In this document: positions 43,622-53,767 of the stretch, one piece after another
Layout of the letters: the number at the start of each line of letters is the position of its first letter
Position numbering within the stretch: the first letter of the stretch is position 1
Origin: Breviolum minutum Mf 1.05b.01
Lineage: Eukaryota; Sar; Dinophyceae; Suessiales; Symbiodiniaceae
Length of the DNA stretch: 64,000 bases
Direction of reading: 5' to 3'
Assembly: GCA_000507305.1 (NCBI GenBank)
Contig: DF241032.1
Location: 1,946-65,945, forward strand
Made by a program: the position numbers and the translations under genes
Notes under the pieces: model-generated
Told to the model about the DNA's origin: nothing
Seen by the model: only the letters and a program-made list of their open reading frames with translations
Database searches by the model: none

Positions 43622-43740
43622 CATCCCATACCATCCATGGGACTGGTATATTTACCTACATTTGCATTGCGGGCGCTACATTTGGTTGATCTTTATGGTA
43701 AATATAGGTAGATATACCAGTCCCATTGATGCTATGGGCC
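43622..43740. mobile_element. Family E hairpin element
   Basis: CATCCCATACCATCCATGGG and TATATTTACCTACATTTG on the left pair with AAATATAGGTAGATATACC and CCCATTGATGCTATGGG on the right. Confidence 0.8.
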
Positions 43741-43959
43741 CACTTAGCCTGTCGCTGCATCCTCTCGCTGAATCCGTGAAAGTCTGCAGGCCCCACCTGG
43801 ATACATCCCAGGTGGTGCAGGCATCAAATGCAAATGCTGATGCCGAAAAAAAAAACTGAGAAATCTGTGTTTTGGCCTGTGTTCGGAAGGAACAAATACG
43901 ATATTCAACAGATTCCATGCATGGATATGCACGGTGTTGTTTTTCCGTGTTTTTTTTTG

Positions 43960-44147
43960 GTGCGCGGCAGTCAGAAATTCCAAGTTCTCTCCTGTGAGTC
44001 GGACGAGCATCGGAACAGGCTGGTCTCTTGCTGTGGAAATCAGTGACGCAAACAACACCTGCGCAACAAACAGTGTGCCTTGTGACCACATCTGGCTATC
44101 GGCTATAGGCTACAAGTATCCACCACAACCACCACAACAACAACAGC

Positions 44148-44184
<37 letters not shown>

Positions 44185-46105
44185 TCGCTTTGCGGAATTT
44201 GGCGGAATGTTGCTAATCAGCATGGGTCACTGTCATCTCAGCTCATCTTACCTCGCTGATCCATTTGGCCGGAACGAGGTTGGCTACCCTCAAATTCACC
44301 TCGATAGCTTGTCATGTGGGTGAATTTTCCGGGATGAAAATGGATGAAAGCCACTCCCATGTCTGTTTATCATTTCATGGCTAAGGCTTAAACCTTACAA
44401 CAAAAACCATTAAAAAAAAAAACCTCCATTTTCTGATGAGTTTGCCGGCTTTGAGGATCACCTCAATGGTGTCATGTTATGTGCAGGCAAGTCACTGACA
44501 CGCATTCGCCTTTCCTGAATGGCCACGACACGTACTCGACAGCATCACAGTTGTTTGACAAGAGGAAACATTGGGAATTCCTATTTGAAAGTATACGTAT
44601 ACATGGGGCAAATTCATCAATTCATATTTCACCAACCATGATTTTATCCTGAAATGACAGGAACTTCCCTTCCTACACGTCTGACGTTTCTATATCATAT
44701 TGCATCGCTACATGACATTTACCATAAGACTATAAGACGTATAGATTCTGCATGGCCAAATTTTCATCAATTATAATATGTCAACAACATGGACATGGAT
44801 TTCCCGGAAATTTTCAGGGTACCATTTCCCTTCCTCTCGAAACCTGTTTTGGGGCCCCAAAAATCGTGTCACGTGACCGCGGGAGCCGAGGTACACAGGA
44901 TGCACAGAATGCCAATGTCCAGGTGGAACGTAGAGCACGGAGCCCGGCCGAAGGCTGTAAGTGGAGCGATTCAGTGGTCCTCAAAAAAAGCACCAACCAA
45001 AATTTCAGGCAGGTAGATAGGAAGCTCAGATTTTTTTCATACAGAATCTACCACCAAAACAGATCAAAACAGCAACTAAAGCTGATATTAGTGAAAATGA
45101 TTTTGAACAACTGAGCCTGTATTTGGAGTGATTATGTGCTGCTCAAGGTTGTTCCTGAGTTCGATTTGGGATGTTTTTTTGCATCAGGGAGCAGGGCAAA
45201 ACAGCTAAAACAGCTTCAGCCAAACAGGTGTTTTAACCCAACTGAGCGAACCATGGTTTTGATGCTTGGCGAGGTGCCCAGGCGGATCAAGCAGTCCGCG
45301 TGACCCACCAAGTGTTGTCCCATTTCCTATGGACAAAAGTCGTTTTTTCAACGGAATCACCCAGTGATACCCAGCGGTCCAGCAGTCATCAAATAGGTCC
45401 ACCCTTTTGCCGGCCTGGTGAATACTGCCAGTCTTTCTCACCGACAATCTGGATGGTGATATTGTGGTTCCTGATTGGGGTTTTCTGCATTTGTTCAGCT
45501 TAAACATAAAACTGCAACACTCTCAAGTTTTGAAAGAATCATCGAATCTAATGCAACGTGGATTCATTTATACACTTTTTGTTTTTCCATGGAGACACTT
45601 CCAACTCCAGAAAAAAAACTCGTGTTTGATTTTTTCTGGCGTATCTTGCAACCGAGGGGCCCATCATAATGCCAAGGTGCCTTGGTTCGGAAGTACAGTT
45701 TTACAATACTTTTGATGGAAGAAATCTTGCACCAGTTGATATGGTAAATATCATACATATCAAATTATCCTTGGGGTTTTACACATCCCAGGTGGTGCGG
45801 GATTTCTTCCATCAACAGCAGTTCACATCTCAAACAACCACAATCACAGTGACTGCCTGATTCAACCATATTTCTTCATGGCAAGGGTCTGGCTCCACCC
45901 CCGGCCGCGAGAAGTACATACCAACTTCAATGTCATTTCCATACCTCATCTCGGTCTGAGTCTTACCCAAATCTATGGGAGAAGCGGAGGAAACATCAAG
46001 AAATGTCGAATCCTTCGGGGTTCTTTTGGAATCACAAAAACCAACCCAAAAAAAAATCTTGACATGGCACTTCTGGCAGTTTGGCCTAGATGGAAGGACC
46101 AAGGA
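43960..46105 (-). CDS. Second JmjC/cupin-type Fe(II)/2-oxoglutarate oxygenase
   Basis: Minus-strand pieces in family order. About 46045-45850 reads PIDLGKTQTEMRYGNDIEVG and MYFSRPGVEPDP. About 45702-45630 reads VKLYFRTKAPWHYDGPLG, where W-H-Y-D supplies the H-x-D iron ligands. About 45462-45400 reads NHNITIQIVGEKDWQYSPGR, matching the D-N-x-x-x-Q-x-x-G-x-K-x-W strand of cupin-4/JmjC oxygenases. About 44964-44905, after CTTACAG and ending at GTGTAC, reads LRPGSVLYVPPGHWHSVHP, the P-G-D/S-x-L-Y-V-P-P-G-x-W-H motif with the second histidine. About 44060-43970 reads QPVPMLVRLTGENLEFLTA and may follow. The exons are far apart, so some introns are large and boundaries are approximate. Together with the gene at 28035 the window holds two such enzymes, not closely alike. 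Confidence 0.65.
44122..44183. repeat. (CAA)n trinucleotide repeat
   Basis: CCACAACCACAACAACAACAG grades into at least ten CAA units. It lies in an intron of the putative second oxygenase gene. Confidence 0.9.
44330..44870. other. Probable intron, no exon seen
   Basis: AT-rich sequence with no frame that fits the oxygenase. Located between the HWHSV exon and the possible last exon. Confidence 0.35.
45709..45818. mobile_element. Family B hairpin element in the oxygenase gene
   Basis: CTTTTGATGGAAGAAATCTTG to GATTTCTTCCATCAACAG, with AGTTGATATGGTAAATATC and ATCCCAGGTGGTGCG. On the minus strand it separates the VEPDPCHEEIW exon from the WHYDG exon, so it fills most of that intron. Confidence 0.88.
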
Positions 46106-46580
46106 CCATAGATTTATAATGATTTATATCAAAAACCAAAGCACAAGCTGAGGTCCACTAATGGTCTTCATTTTTCAGCCCTATGCTCCAAATCTGAACA
46201 TGTCAGAGTCAAGATCGGCAACCAAAAAAACGGCAGGCGAGACCAAGCAGGTTCCCACCACAACACCGACCGCTGTTAACTGCTGTTTTCCAAGCGACCC
46301 TGAGCAATCCCGAACAAAGCATCGCTTTATATCCAATGCACCCGGCCTCGGTAGCAAGAACATGGAAACCCTGTTGCTTCAGGTTTCCGGCATCTTCTTT
46401 TTCAGGCCCCCGGACGTGAAACAGAATGGTAAAATGACGCTCCTGGAAAACACTGGAAAGATGAGATTGGATGAGATTGGTATGCACGTATTTTCCATGT
46501 GTTTTCAATGTTTGGATGCTAATCATTGCTAACCGCTGCTTTCACCCCACATCTTCATTACCAGTCGTAATCATTCACAT

Positions 46581-46870
46581 ACCCAAGTCTGTCTGCTCCT
46601 CCTTTGATCCAAATCTGCTTGGAAAGCCTCTAAGTCAGACTCGGTGAAGCTCGAGTTGTCCTCCTGGCGTGGGACGGGAATCCGGGATGCGATCCCACGT
46701 TATGTATAGCCCTTTTGTCGTAGAAAAAAAACACACCGCCCCATGACTTTCGCCACCAAAACGTCCTTGCGGCAATGGGCGACCTAGGACGTTCAGGTCG
46801 TTTAACCGACGGTTTGGGCATGTGAAGGTCCAGAACCGCACCACCGCACGTGCGTCAAAGACACACATTC
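46581..46870 (-). CDS. Unrecognised exon(s), possibly 5' part of the second oxygenase
   Basis: 46695-46581 reads ASRIPVPRQEDNSSFTESDL and EAFQADLDQRRSRQTW, and ends at a canonical donor GTATGTG. An upstream frame at about 46860-46750 (ARAVVRFWTFTCPNRRLND) may be another exon. No domain is recognised. Confidence 0.4.
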
Positions 46871-46879
46871 CGCCATATT

Positions 46880-47660
46880 CCCATCAAAGAAGCCAACACT
46901 GATAATCGTGAACATGTCCTATTGGTTCTTGGATGTTCTTGGTGGCCAAACATGTCTTCCCCACCCTATGGCAACATTCAAGTGATCATAAATGATCTAA
47001 ATGCAAATCATTGTCGCATCAGTCCTCACCGAGAGAAGTAGCAAACGGCTTCCTTGGTGAAGCTAGACATGCTCCAAAACGGGTGACATGCCAGCAGCAA
47101 ACCCATCCTGTTCCAAACCAAGATGCCTTCCCCAGTGATCTCTTAAAAACTCTTCGGTGCTCAATGGCGGTACCAAATCACCAAATTCTAACCTCGGTAT
47201 TTTCAACCACCAACCCGGTCAGGCAGCCATGAAAAACGCCTTCGCAGCGTTAAGGAAACGACTGAAATCCATTTGTTTCACCACTGCTTGGCGCCATGGC
47301 AGCGATTTTTTTTCCGATGGAGCTGTTTTTTTTTGGTGAGTTTTTTTTTTAAGCAGAAATAGTCCAGGTATGTGTGGATTGATTGTTGAAAGTGATGCCA
47401 CGCATGGACCAAACCCATGGAAAATTCATTGCTCAGTCCAAGTCCAAGACTCTAGTGCACTATAGACTATAGCATACCGTCGCACTCCAATATGCAAGGG
47501 TCGCTGTTGCAAACCCAAGTGACTAAGGGGCCTTTGATATCCACTCTACCAAGTGTTCTGCTGCATGACTGAACTTCAATACTGCAGGAGCAAATCTCTC
47601 TCAAGCAACTCTCCTTATCACCTCCTTTCAATCAAAGTGTGGCCAGCTATCTGCCGAACC
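46880..47660. other. No supported gene
   Basis: Poly-T runs at 47307-47315, 47326-47333 and 47341-47350, and low coding potential. Probably intergenic DNA between the kinase-like gene and the exons at 46581. Confidence 0.35.
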
Positions 47661-47668
47661 AACAAACA

Positions 47669-50500
47669 TCACGTCATCTGGACATCATAGGATTCCCCAT
47701 TGGATTCTCCTTGGCTCGATCCTCCGCACGGCTGAACAACGCCTGGACGGAGCGTTTGAATGCTGAAGCTATGGAAATCCCCAAAGGTTTCGAATGATTT
47801 TTCATGTAGACGGTATCCTTGGAAGTCAAAGACTATGAAAAAAATAGTCCCCTGAAACTGTTTATTCTAAATCCTTTCTAAAATAATGGTCCTTTCCAAA
47901 AAAAACCTAATTATTTCATGGTTGCCTTGGACCCCCCAAGACCCCCACGTATGACTCTTAGGCGGAAAAAAAACACCCAAAATTTCGAGAGCCGAGTTCG
48001 TTGCCTGTAGTAAGGCCACTGATTCGGACGAGCTTGGATCCTTAGAAGCGTCCCCAACACACAAAATACCATGCTGTCACATAGATACCCCTCCCTGAAA
48101 CTAACATTTTCGCACCCAAAAAACGGATGGTTGGAAGATGTTGGTCTTTCCTTTTTGGGGTCTGGTGACCTTCTATTTTCAGGGGCGAAAATGTCTGTTA
48201 CGGGTATCCCTGAAATAAATGGTCATTATGGCCATCAATTGAGAGCAGCTAACCTCCAAGGCTTGAAGAACTCGTTGCACCTTGATTGCAGGAAGGCGGA
48301 TTGTCCCGCAGTTCCCTCCTCCCCCAAAAAAAGAAACCACGAGAAATTGATGGATTTGATGAGTTTCCCAACCTGCGGATCAAAGGCACCCGATGGCAAA
48401 AGACCAGAACGATTTAACCTTATGTGTTTCAATAAAGGGGTGAAAAACTACAGAAGTGCTCCAGTCGCTTCAAACTTCTCTCTCTCTCTCTCTCTCTGTC
48501 TAACCAGATGTTTCGTTTAAAAAATCTCAACGGAACAATCATCCAAGGTGTCTGACAAGTCGTCTGCCTTCATCCTTGCCTTGAGTGAAGGCAGAATATC
48601 TCCGAAAGAGTTCAGCATTGTTTTGGCCAGGTTTTCAACAATGCAGTATCACTTAACTTAGAGCTGTAGTTTTTTTTAACCCTCACCTCATTCATCCAGC
48701 ATTTGGTGAAACTGGGTCCAGTTTCAAGTCGTGTCTCCACGTTGCAGCTGCAAAAAACACTTGGTGATCTGACCCCAGGATCCGTCGCCAAGAGCGATGC
48801 TAACACCTTTGCTGCCTCTGGCGGAGCATCTGGCAACAGTTCTTGAGCCTCCTTGCAAGAAAGGAAGAACATCAGTTGATGGTTCAGAAATCTGGGATCC
48901 ACCAGTTGATATGGTAAATATCCCATTGTTGACAGGGTTTAAAAATGTTTTTTCCAGGTTGGTAGTTGAAATCCCCATTATTTACATGGTTTTAGCACCA
49001 TCTCAGATGGTTGGGAATGGGATTTCTGAACCATGAACAGTAGGGAATGGGAAACGGTGGAGGCTCCGATAGCAATGCAATCGTGGGGTCCCAATAGAAA
49101 TGAGCATCCGGGAGTCCCAATGAACAATTTAATGACATGTATCATTGACCATCTACAATCATATATATGAGGCGCCGTCGAAATATATTATAATTGTCTA
49201 GTATGTTTTTGAAGGGTTATCGTTTTTNGTTTTGACTGCTGATTTTGGTATCCAGGTACACTCCCTGAAACTAGCATTTTCGCACCTGAAAATGGATGGT
49301 TGGAAGATTAGTTTCCTGTTGGAAAAGCTTCCTGGCAGGTGCTATGTCATATGTTAGTTTCAGGGAGGGTATCTGGTATCTTTTGAAGGTTGGAAACCAT
49401 TTTCCAAGCGAAACCACTTTCCCAATTGACCCCTGGACTCTCCTTGATTCTCTCCGCTGACGACAGTCCAAGAGCCACGTGCCCCAGCCTGGGACCGGGA
49501 GACCAAGGTCAGGTGTTGGTCCATACGTCGTTGATTCGTTCAGAAATCCCATGCCCAACCACCGTTTGGGATGGTGCTTGTTAACCCCATGTTTTTTTTT
49601 GTAATGGGATATTTACCATATCAACTGGTGGATCCCAGATTTCTGAACCATCAAACGGTGTCCGAAAAAATGTCTGACATATCCACTCAGTCAACTGCAC
49701 TTGTGCTCGCTCCATTGCCTTGGTGATGAAAACTCAACAAGTGACGGGTGCATTTCCACTGGAAACCTCTCAGTGTCTCACAGTAAAGAAGGGCTGGCGC
49801 CACATCTCATAAAACACAACACCCATAGAAAACCTCAGTGGGGTTTCCCATGACATCATGTGATCACAAAATCGTAATAGGGAAGTCTTCAGAGCGGCAA
49901 GGGTTCAGGATGAGTCATGACAGCAGAACTGAGACTGACAAAGCATATGCATCGCCACTTTTGTCCCTTGAGTACGCTGGAGGCCTTATGCTCACTGAGT
50001 CTCATGAGGTATAAGTGTATGTCTCGTCACATTGGATCACATTGGGAGGTTGCATTGAAGCTGCTATCTGCTAAGTATATGTGATATATCATATATTACT
50101 ATGACGTCTACCTCGTACCTAGTGTGTGAGTGCAATGCCTGCATTCCCTATGTTTCTATTTTCTCGGCAAATAAACCAACAAAGAGAAAGTCCTTTACAA
50201 AATCATCCCAGTCTACGAGTCTACAAGTTGCCAAATCTCTGGCCATCTCTCAGCAGCGCTGCCGAAGAAATGGTTGCCAACTCCCCCGGGGTCCGGGAAC
50301 CGACAGGATCAACGTATCCGCCGTAGGCCCGGTGCTTCAAGATGATTCAAGTTCTTCCTTTCTTTGTTTTCTGCAATTGTTGCCTAGGCTTCTGCAAAAA
50401 CTCAAAAACTCTGCAGCAACTCCAAAACTAGGATCCGAGTGTGCGGTAAAGTTTTTAATCTTGCCGTAAAAATGACACCCTTAGCGCCAAACTTTTCAGG
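47669..50500 (-). CDS. Protein-kinase-like gene, C-lobe exons and tail
   Basis: Ser/Thr/Tyr-kinase-like protein; only the C-lobe is seen. Minus-strand exons: about 50490-50375 reads IKNFTAHSDPSFGVAAEF. About 50356-50315 reads HRAYGGYVDPV, joining (GTCG/GTTCC to CCAG/CG) to about 49978-49920, AYSRDKSGDAYALSVSVL, the P+1 loop and subdomain IX, where D-x-Y-A-L replaces the usual D-V-Y-S/A-F. About 49862-49790 has FSMGVVFYEMWRQPFF. 49530-49380 reads LVSRSQAGARGSWTVVSG. About 48860-48765 reads LLPDAPPEAAKVLASLLATD and PGVRSPS, matching subdomain XI with its invariant Arg. About 48640-48520 reads KTMLNSFGDILPSLKARMKA. About 48060-47975 reads DASKDPSSSESVALLQATNS. The last, about 47795-47669, ends with GESYDVQMT and stop. 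HRD and DFG were not found, so activity and gene unity are unproven. Confidence 0.5.
48086..48210. mobile_element. Family C element, TTTTCGC subtype
   Basis: TACCCCTCCCTGAAACTAAC and ATTTTCGCACCC on the left; GGGGCGAAAATGTCTGTTACG and GGTATCC on the right. It lies within the kinase-like gene region. Confidence 0.7.
48873..49040. mobile_element. Family B element, composite
   Basis: CAGTTGATGGTTCAGAAATC to GATTTCTGAACCATGAACAG, 168 bp. The normal ~110-bp interior has an extra CCCCATTATTTACATGG block, as if part of a second copy had inserted. It directly abuts the kinase subdomain XI exon on the minus strand. Confidence 0.8.
49257..49371. mobile_element. Family C element with TACC flanks
   Basis: CTCCCTGAAACTAGCATTTTC to TATGTTAGTTTCAGGGAG, flanked by GGTA on both sides, a 4-bp duplication. 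It abuts the exon at 49530-49380. Confidence 0.85.
49531..49654. mobile_element. Family B hairpin element abutting an exon
   Basis: TTGATTCGTTCAGAAATCCC to CAGATTTCTGAACCATCAAA with TATTTACCATATCAACTGG. The exon 49530-49380 starts right at its minus-strand end, so that exon is bracketed by two different element families. Confidence 0.85.
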
Positions 50501-50599
50501 AGTCAGAATTGGCCAAAGAGCCACAAAAAAAAAGAATGAACTGCAGACAAGTCACGCCATCATTCTGCAGGCCTGTGTTGATTTCACAAAACTTTTGTT

Positions 50600-51980
50600 T
50601 TAAAAAACCAGTGGACCAGTAATTTGAATTGACTGATCTATTTTTCCCACAGGCCTTTGGACCTTCCTTTGCCGCCTCCTCAAATTTCCGACAGTCCTGG
50701 CAGGTCCACGGTCCACCCCACTGTCCTGCGCTTCACCGTGGTTCGAATGTCAACCCCCCACCTCTGTTGCTTCCTCCTGGGTGGAACGCGATGGACCACG
50801 ACAAGCAATCGTCCGGACGTTGCCAGAGTGGTTTAAGGCCTCAAAGATTTTTAAAAAAAACATTTCTCCAAGAAGCCGCGGCTCAGAATCCTTCTTAATC
50901 AACAAAACTGGATGGTATAACTGGTATAACTAACATGGATGCTTTTACCATTTCCCGTTCTAAATGTGCCAAATAAGATCCCTTTGTCAAAAAGCCAAGA
51001 CACATCAGCACCTTCCCGTGCAACGAGGATTTCGGCTTGCCAGGTCTTTTCACCTCGCTAGTTACAACAACGGTAAACAAAAAACCCACCACCAGACAAA
51101 TCTACCATCTGGTAAACTAACATAGCAATGGAAATCCACCTTTTCCAATAGATACATCTACAAATGGTGGAATTTCCATGGCCATGTTAGTTTACCAAAG
51201 GGTACCAGGTGAAAAATGTCTACGGTAAAGATCCACGAAAATTCCCCACTGAAAATTCCCATTCACCCAAGTTGCCGGTGTTCAGCAAAGCACCATCCAC
51301 AATCCGAGCTTTGCCGATCTCAGGAGGTTCCTCAATGGCGAAAATAGGTACCATAGGTACCAACAAAAAACAAAAAAAACAAAAACATCTGTGAAAAGAA
51401 TGGGGCCATGTCAAAGATTTGCTTGTGATTTTGCTTTTTTGGGTTGCATGGTGATTGTTACTCCCCCGACATTTAACATGGAACCCGAAATGCATTAGAA
51501 AAGGAATAACAATATGAAAAACATCTGAACCAACTAACCAACGCTCCATTTTTGGGGTTCCATCTTCGTTTTTCGGTGGGGGTAAGTTTCTCGACTCAAA
51601 AGCTGCATCATGATTCACTCAAAGGCACTGCTGCTGCTGGCTTTGTATTGCTGCGCTTGGCAGGCGATCTGGATACTCTCCTGCCAAAAGTTCACATGGA
51701 ACATCGTGACACATCAATGTATTACTGGATTGCACTATCACCGATACACCATCTTGAAACATCTTGGAATCCATGATTGATCATTTCTGTCAACCCTTCA
51801 TTGTAGCTTCCTGTGTGCCGCAGGGTCGGTATGATACAAAAGAACGTTACTGGCTTAATTTGACCAAAAAAAATATACCAGCCTCGGAGGGGAAGCTCTT
51901 CTCCTGCAATGGCTTCATCGTCACTTGCTGCGAAATGATTGACGTTGGAACTAAACGAGACTCGTAACAAGCATCTTTTG
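50600..51980 (-). CDS. Unrecognised exons upstream of the kinase-like C-lobe
   Basis: Minus-strand pieces: about 51940-51890 reads ASDDEAIAGEELPLRG. About 51770-51610 reads FQDGVSVIVQSSNTLMCHDV and LLAGEYPDRLPSAAIQSQ. 51618 to about 51510 reads NLPPPKNEDGTPKMERWLVG. About 51355-51220 reads IEEPPEIGKARIVDGALLNT. About 51065-50945 reads VTSEVKRPGKPKSSLHGKV. About 50860-50765 reads IFEALNHSGNVRTIACRGP. About 50720-50645 reads PWTCQDCRKFEEAAKEGPK, with a C-x-x-C pair. They may be the N-terminal half of the kinase-like gene, but no kinase N-lobe motif is visible. Confidence 0.4.
51104..51205. mobile_element. Palindromic element with GGTAAACTAACATAG ends
   Basis: ACCATCTGGTAAACTAACAT and GCAATGGAAATCCACC pair with GGTGGAATTTCCATGG and ATGTTAGTTTACC. 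It lies between two coding-like pieces (51220 and 51065). Confidence 0.88.
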
Positions 51981-52211
51981 GTGAGTTGGGTGATTTTGCG
52001 GTACTTAAAAATCATATTGGACCTAGCAAAAGGTGATGGTTGGATCATATCTTAAGAGGATTCCTGCGAGATTCCCAGAGATCCCAACCCCTTTTCTTGC
52101 AGGGTGTTTTGAAGTCATTTTGCCACATCATGAAACTTTAAGATGTGGTGAACGAAACCGTGGATTTCTAATGGAGTTTAGATTTACCACCTGGAAAGTT
52201 GATTCGATGGT

Positions 52212-52870
52212 TTAACATGGCCCCTTACGAATCCACCTTTTGGTAGTTGTGCCATCTACTTTCGCTACAGTGTATATACCCAAAGCCAGACCCGATGACC
52301 CGAGACCTCCGTCGGGATGGAGACCGATACCGATCACGCGAGTGGGATCGCCGCCTGCAGGTGATTTGACCATGTTGCATTGCTTTGGGGATGGACCTTG
52401 CATCTTTAGATGCATGCATGTCACTGCATCTCATGTAATTATATGCACACCGATATGCAGGAATGTATCATAGATATTTTAGTTTGTGTGTGTGTGTGTT
52501 CATGATTGTGAACTAATCTCATCCTGTATTACTGTGGTAGCATATCCAAATCGCGTCTCAAGTGTTGTGACAGAAGCCATTGGTTCCACACCACGTTTGG
52601 TGCTAAACCAAAAACAACAAACCAAACCAACAAATGGCCAAAAAAGGTACTAAAATAGATTAAAGGATTTATACTGTACTACTAAAATACCCATGATATT
52701 GGAAACAATCAACCAGTGTTTCGGCGACTACCTCACCCATGTTAGGACCATGTCACCCCTCATCCCCTCCCCGACTGCTCCACCTGGAGCGTGAACGCCG
52801 AGATGAGGATCTTGAAGAGCTACGGGGCATGGGGCCTCGGCCTCGGCCTCGGAGACGACTTGGTTGAGAG
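52212..52870 (-). CDS. RS/RG-rich protein, splicing-factor type
   Basis: Arg/Ser dipeptide-rich tails are typical of SR splicing factors in nuclear speckles. The minus strand at about 52868-52755 reads QPSRLRGRGRGPMPRSSSRS and SSRRSRSRWSSRGG, an RG box followed by an RS domain. About 52362-52285, after CTGCAG and ending at a GTATAT donor, reads RRRSHSRDRYRSPSRRRSR and VIGSGFG. No RRM was found in the window, so this could be the tail of a longer gene or a different RS protein. In another frame 52280-52212 reads IYTVAKVDGTTTKRWIRKGP, a relative of the piece at 18545-18462. Whether that belongs to this gene is unclear. Confidence 0.5.
52487..52499. repeat. (GT)n microsatellite
   Basis: Short TGTGTGTGTGTGT run in the intron-like gap between the two RS exons. 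Confidence 0.85.
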
Positions 52871-52900
52871 TACATGTCCCATCTACATCCATCTACCATA

Positions 52901-53003
52901 TGGGTGTTTCCAAAAATAGGGGTACCCCCAAATCATCCATTTTAATAGGGTTTTCCATTATAAACCATCCATTTTGGGGTACCCCTAGTTTTGGAAACAC
53001 CCA
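52901..53003. mobile_element. Family D near-perfect palindrome, second copy
   Basis: GGGTGTTTCCAAAAATAGGG to CTAGTTTTGGAAACACCC with TTAATAGGGTTTTCC and TTATAAACCATCC inside. Arms match over nearly their whole length and match the copy at 29921. Confidence 0.93.
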
Positions 53004-53009
53004 TATTTC

Positions 53010-53767
53010 TACATTGCCATCTACCACGCGAAGTGGGTGTTTGGGAATTTTCTCCAACAGCGAATAGTAGGAAATAGTTGGCAAACTGTCTACAGTAGGT
53101 ATCTGATCATATCTTATGTATGACTACTGATTACATACTGTATTTAGTATACCTTTGAACGGTTTAGGTAGATCTGGGAGATTAACAGTTGACAACCACA
53201 CTGGGCTACCAAGCCACAAATGAACCGCAACCCTGGCTTTCTTTTTGAGCCAAAATTTTCCAAACAAATCCACAGAAAGGGTATATATCACTGCTCTATC
53301 TGACTCTATCTCGCACCTCTGATCAATCCATATCAATCTAGCAACCAAAATTCTACGAAATTTCCCCCTTCAACTTTGAGATGAAACGAAAAAATCACTG
53401 TTTTTGTGACCCGTGAGATACCGTGAGGCCGGGGCATGTCCACTTTGTCATCATAAGGCTGTGCACCTTGGAGGTCAACCAGGGTGTCCAGTTGGATGGT
53501 TGACATTTCCCAAACCCTGTAATGATCCGGGAATCCGGTCACTGGGGAAGCTGGGGAAATACGTCCAAGGTATAGGGAAAAACGCGCATTTTAAACCGCG
53601 GCCCGTTTGTTTTTTTTTTCTTCAGGCTCTTCGCACGTTTCGGGTCTACATCTCCAAATTGGTTTCGTGAAACTGCCGACCAAAAGGTGAGGCAGAAAAC
53701 CTTGGTAGAAAATAAGCAAATAATACGACGTTTTTCTTGAAATCGATTTGGAAGCGCACGGTTTACA
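53010..53767. other. Short coding-like pieces only
   Basis: A minus-strand frame at about 53530-53405 (MSTIQLDTLVDLQGAQPYDD) could be a 5' exon of the RS-rich gene. There is no family support. The rest, down from 53767, is the 3' flank of the lipase gene. Confidence 0.3.

Noticed and set aside
48780-48860. A kinase glycine loop reading LGDGSWGQITK
   Set aside because: It is in a different frame from the subdomain XI match and lies downstream of subdomain IX exons, the wrong order for a glycine loop.
7446-51205. CRISPR-like repeat arrays
   Set aside because: The repeats are dispersed hairpins or simple tandem satellites without regular unique spacers, and the genome is eukaryotic.
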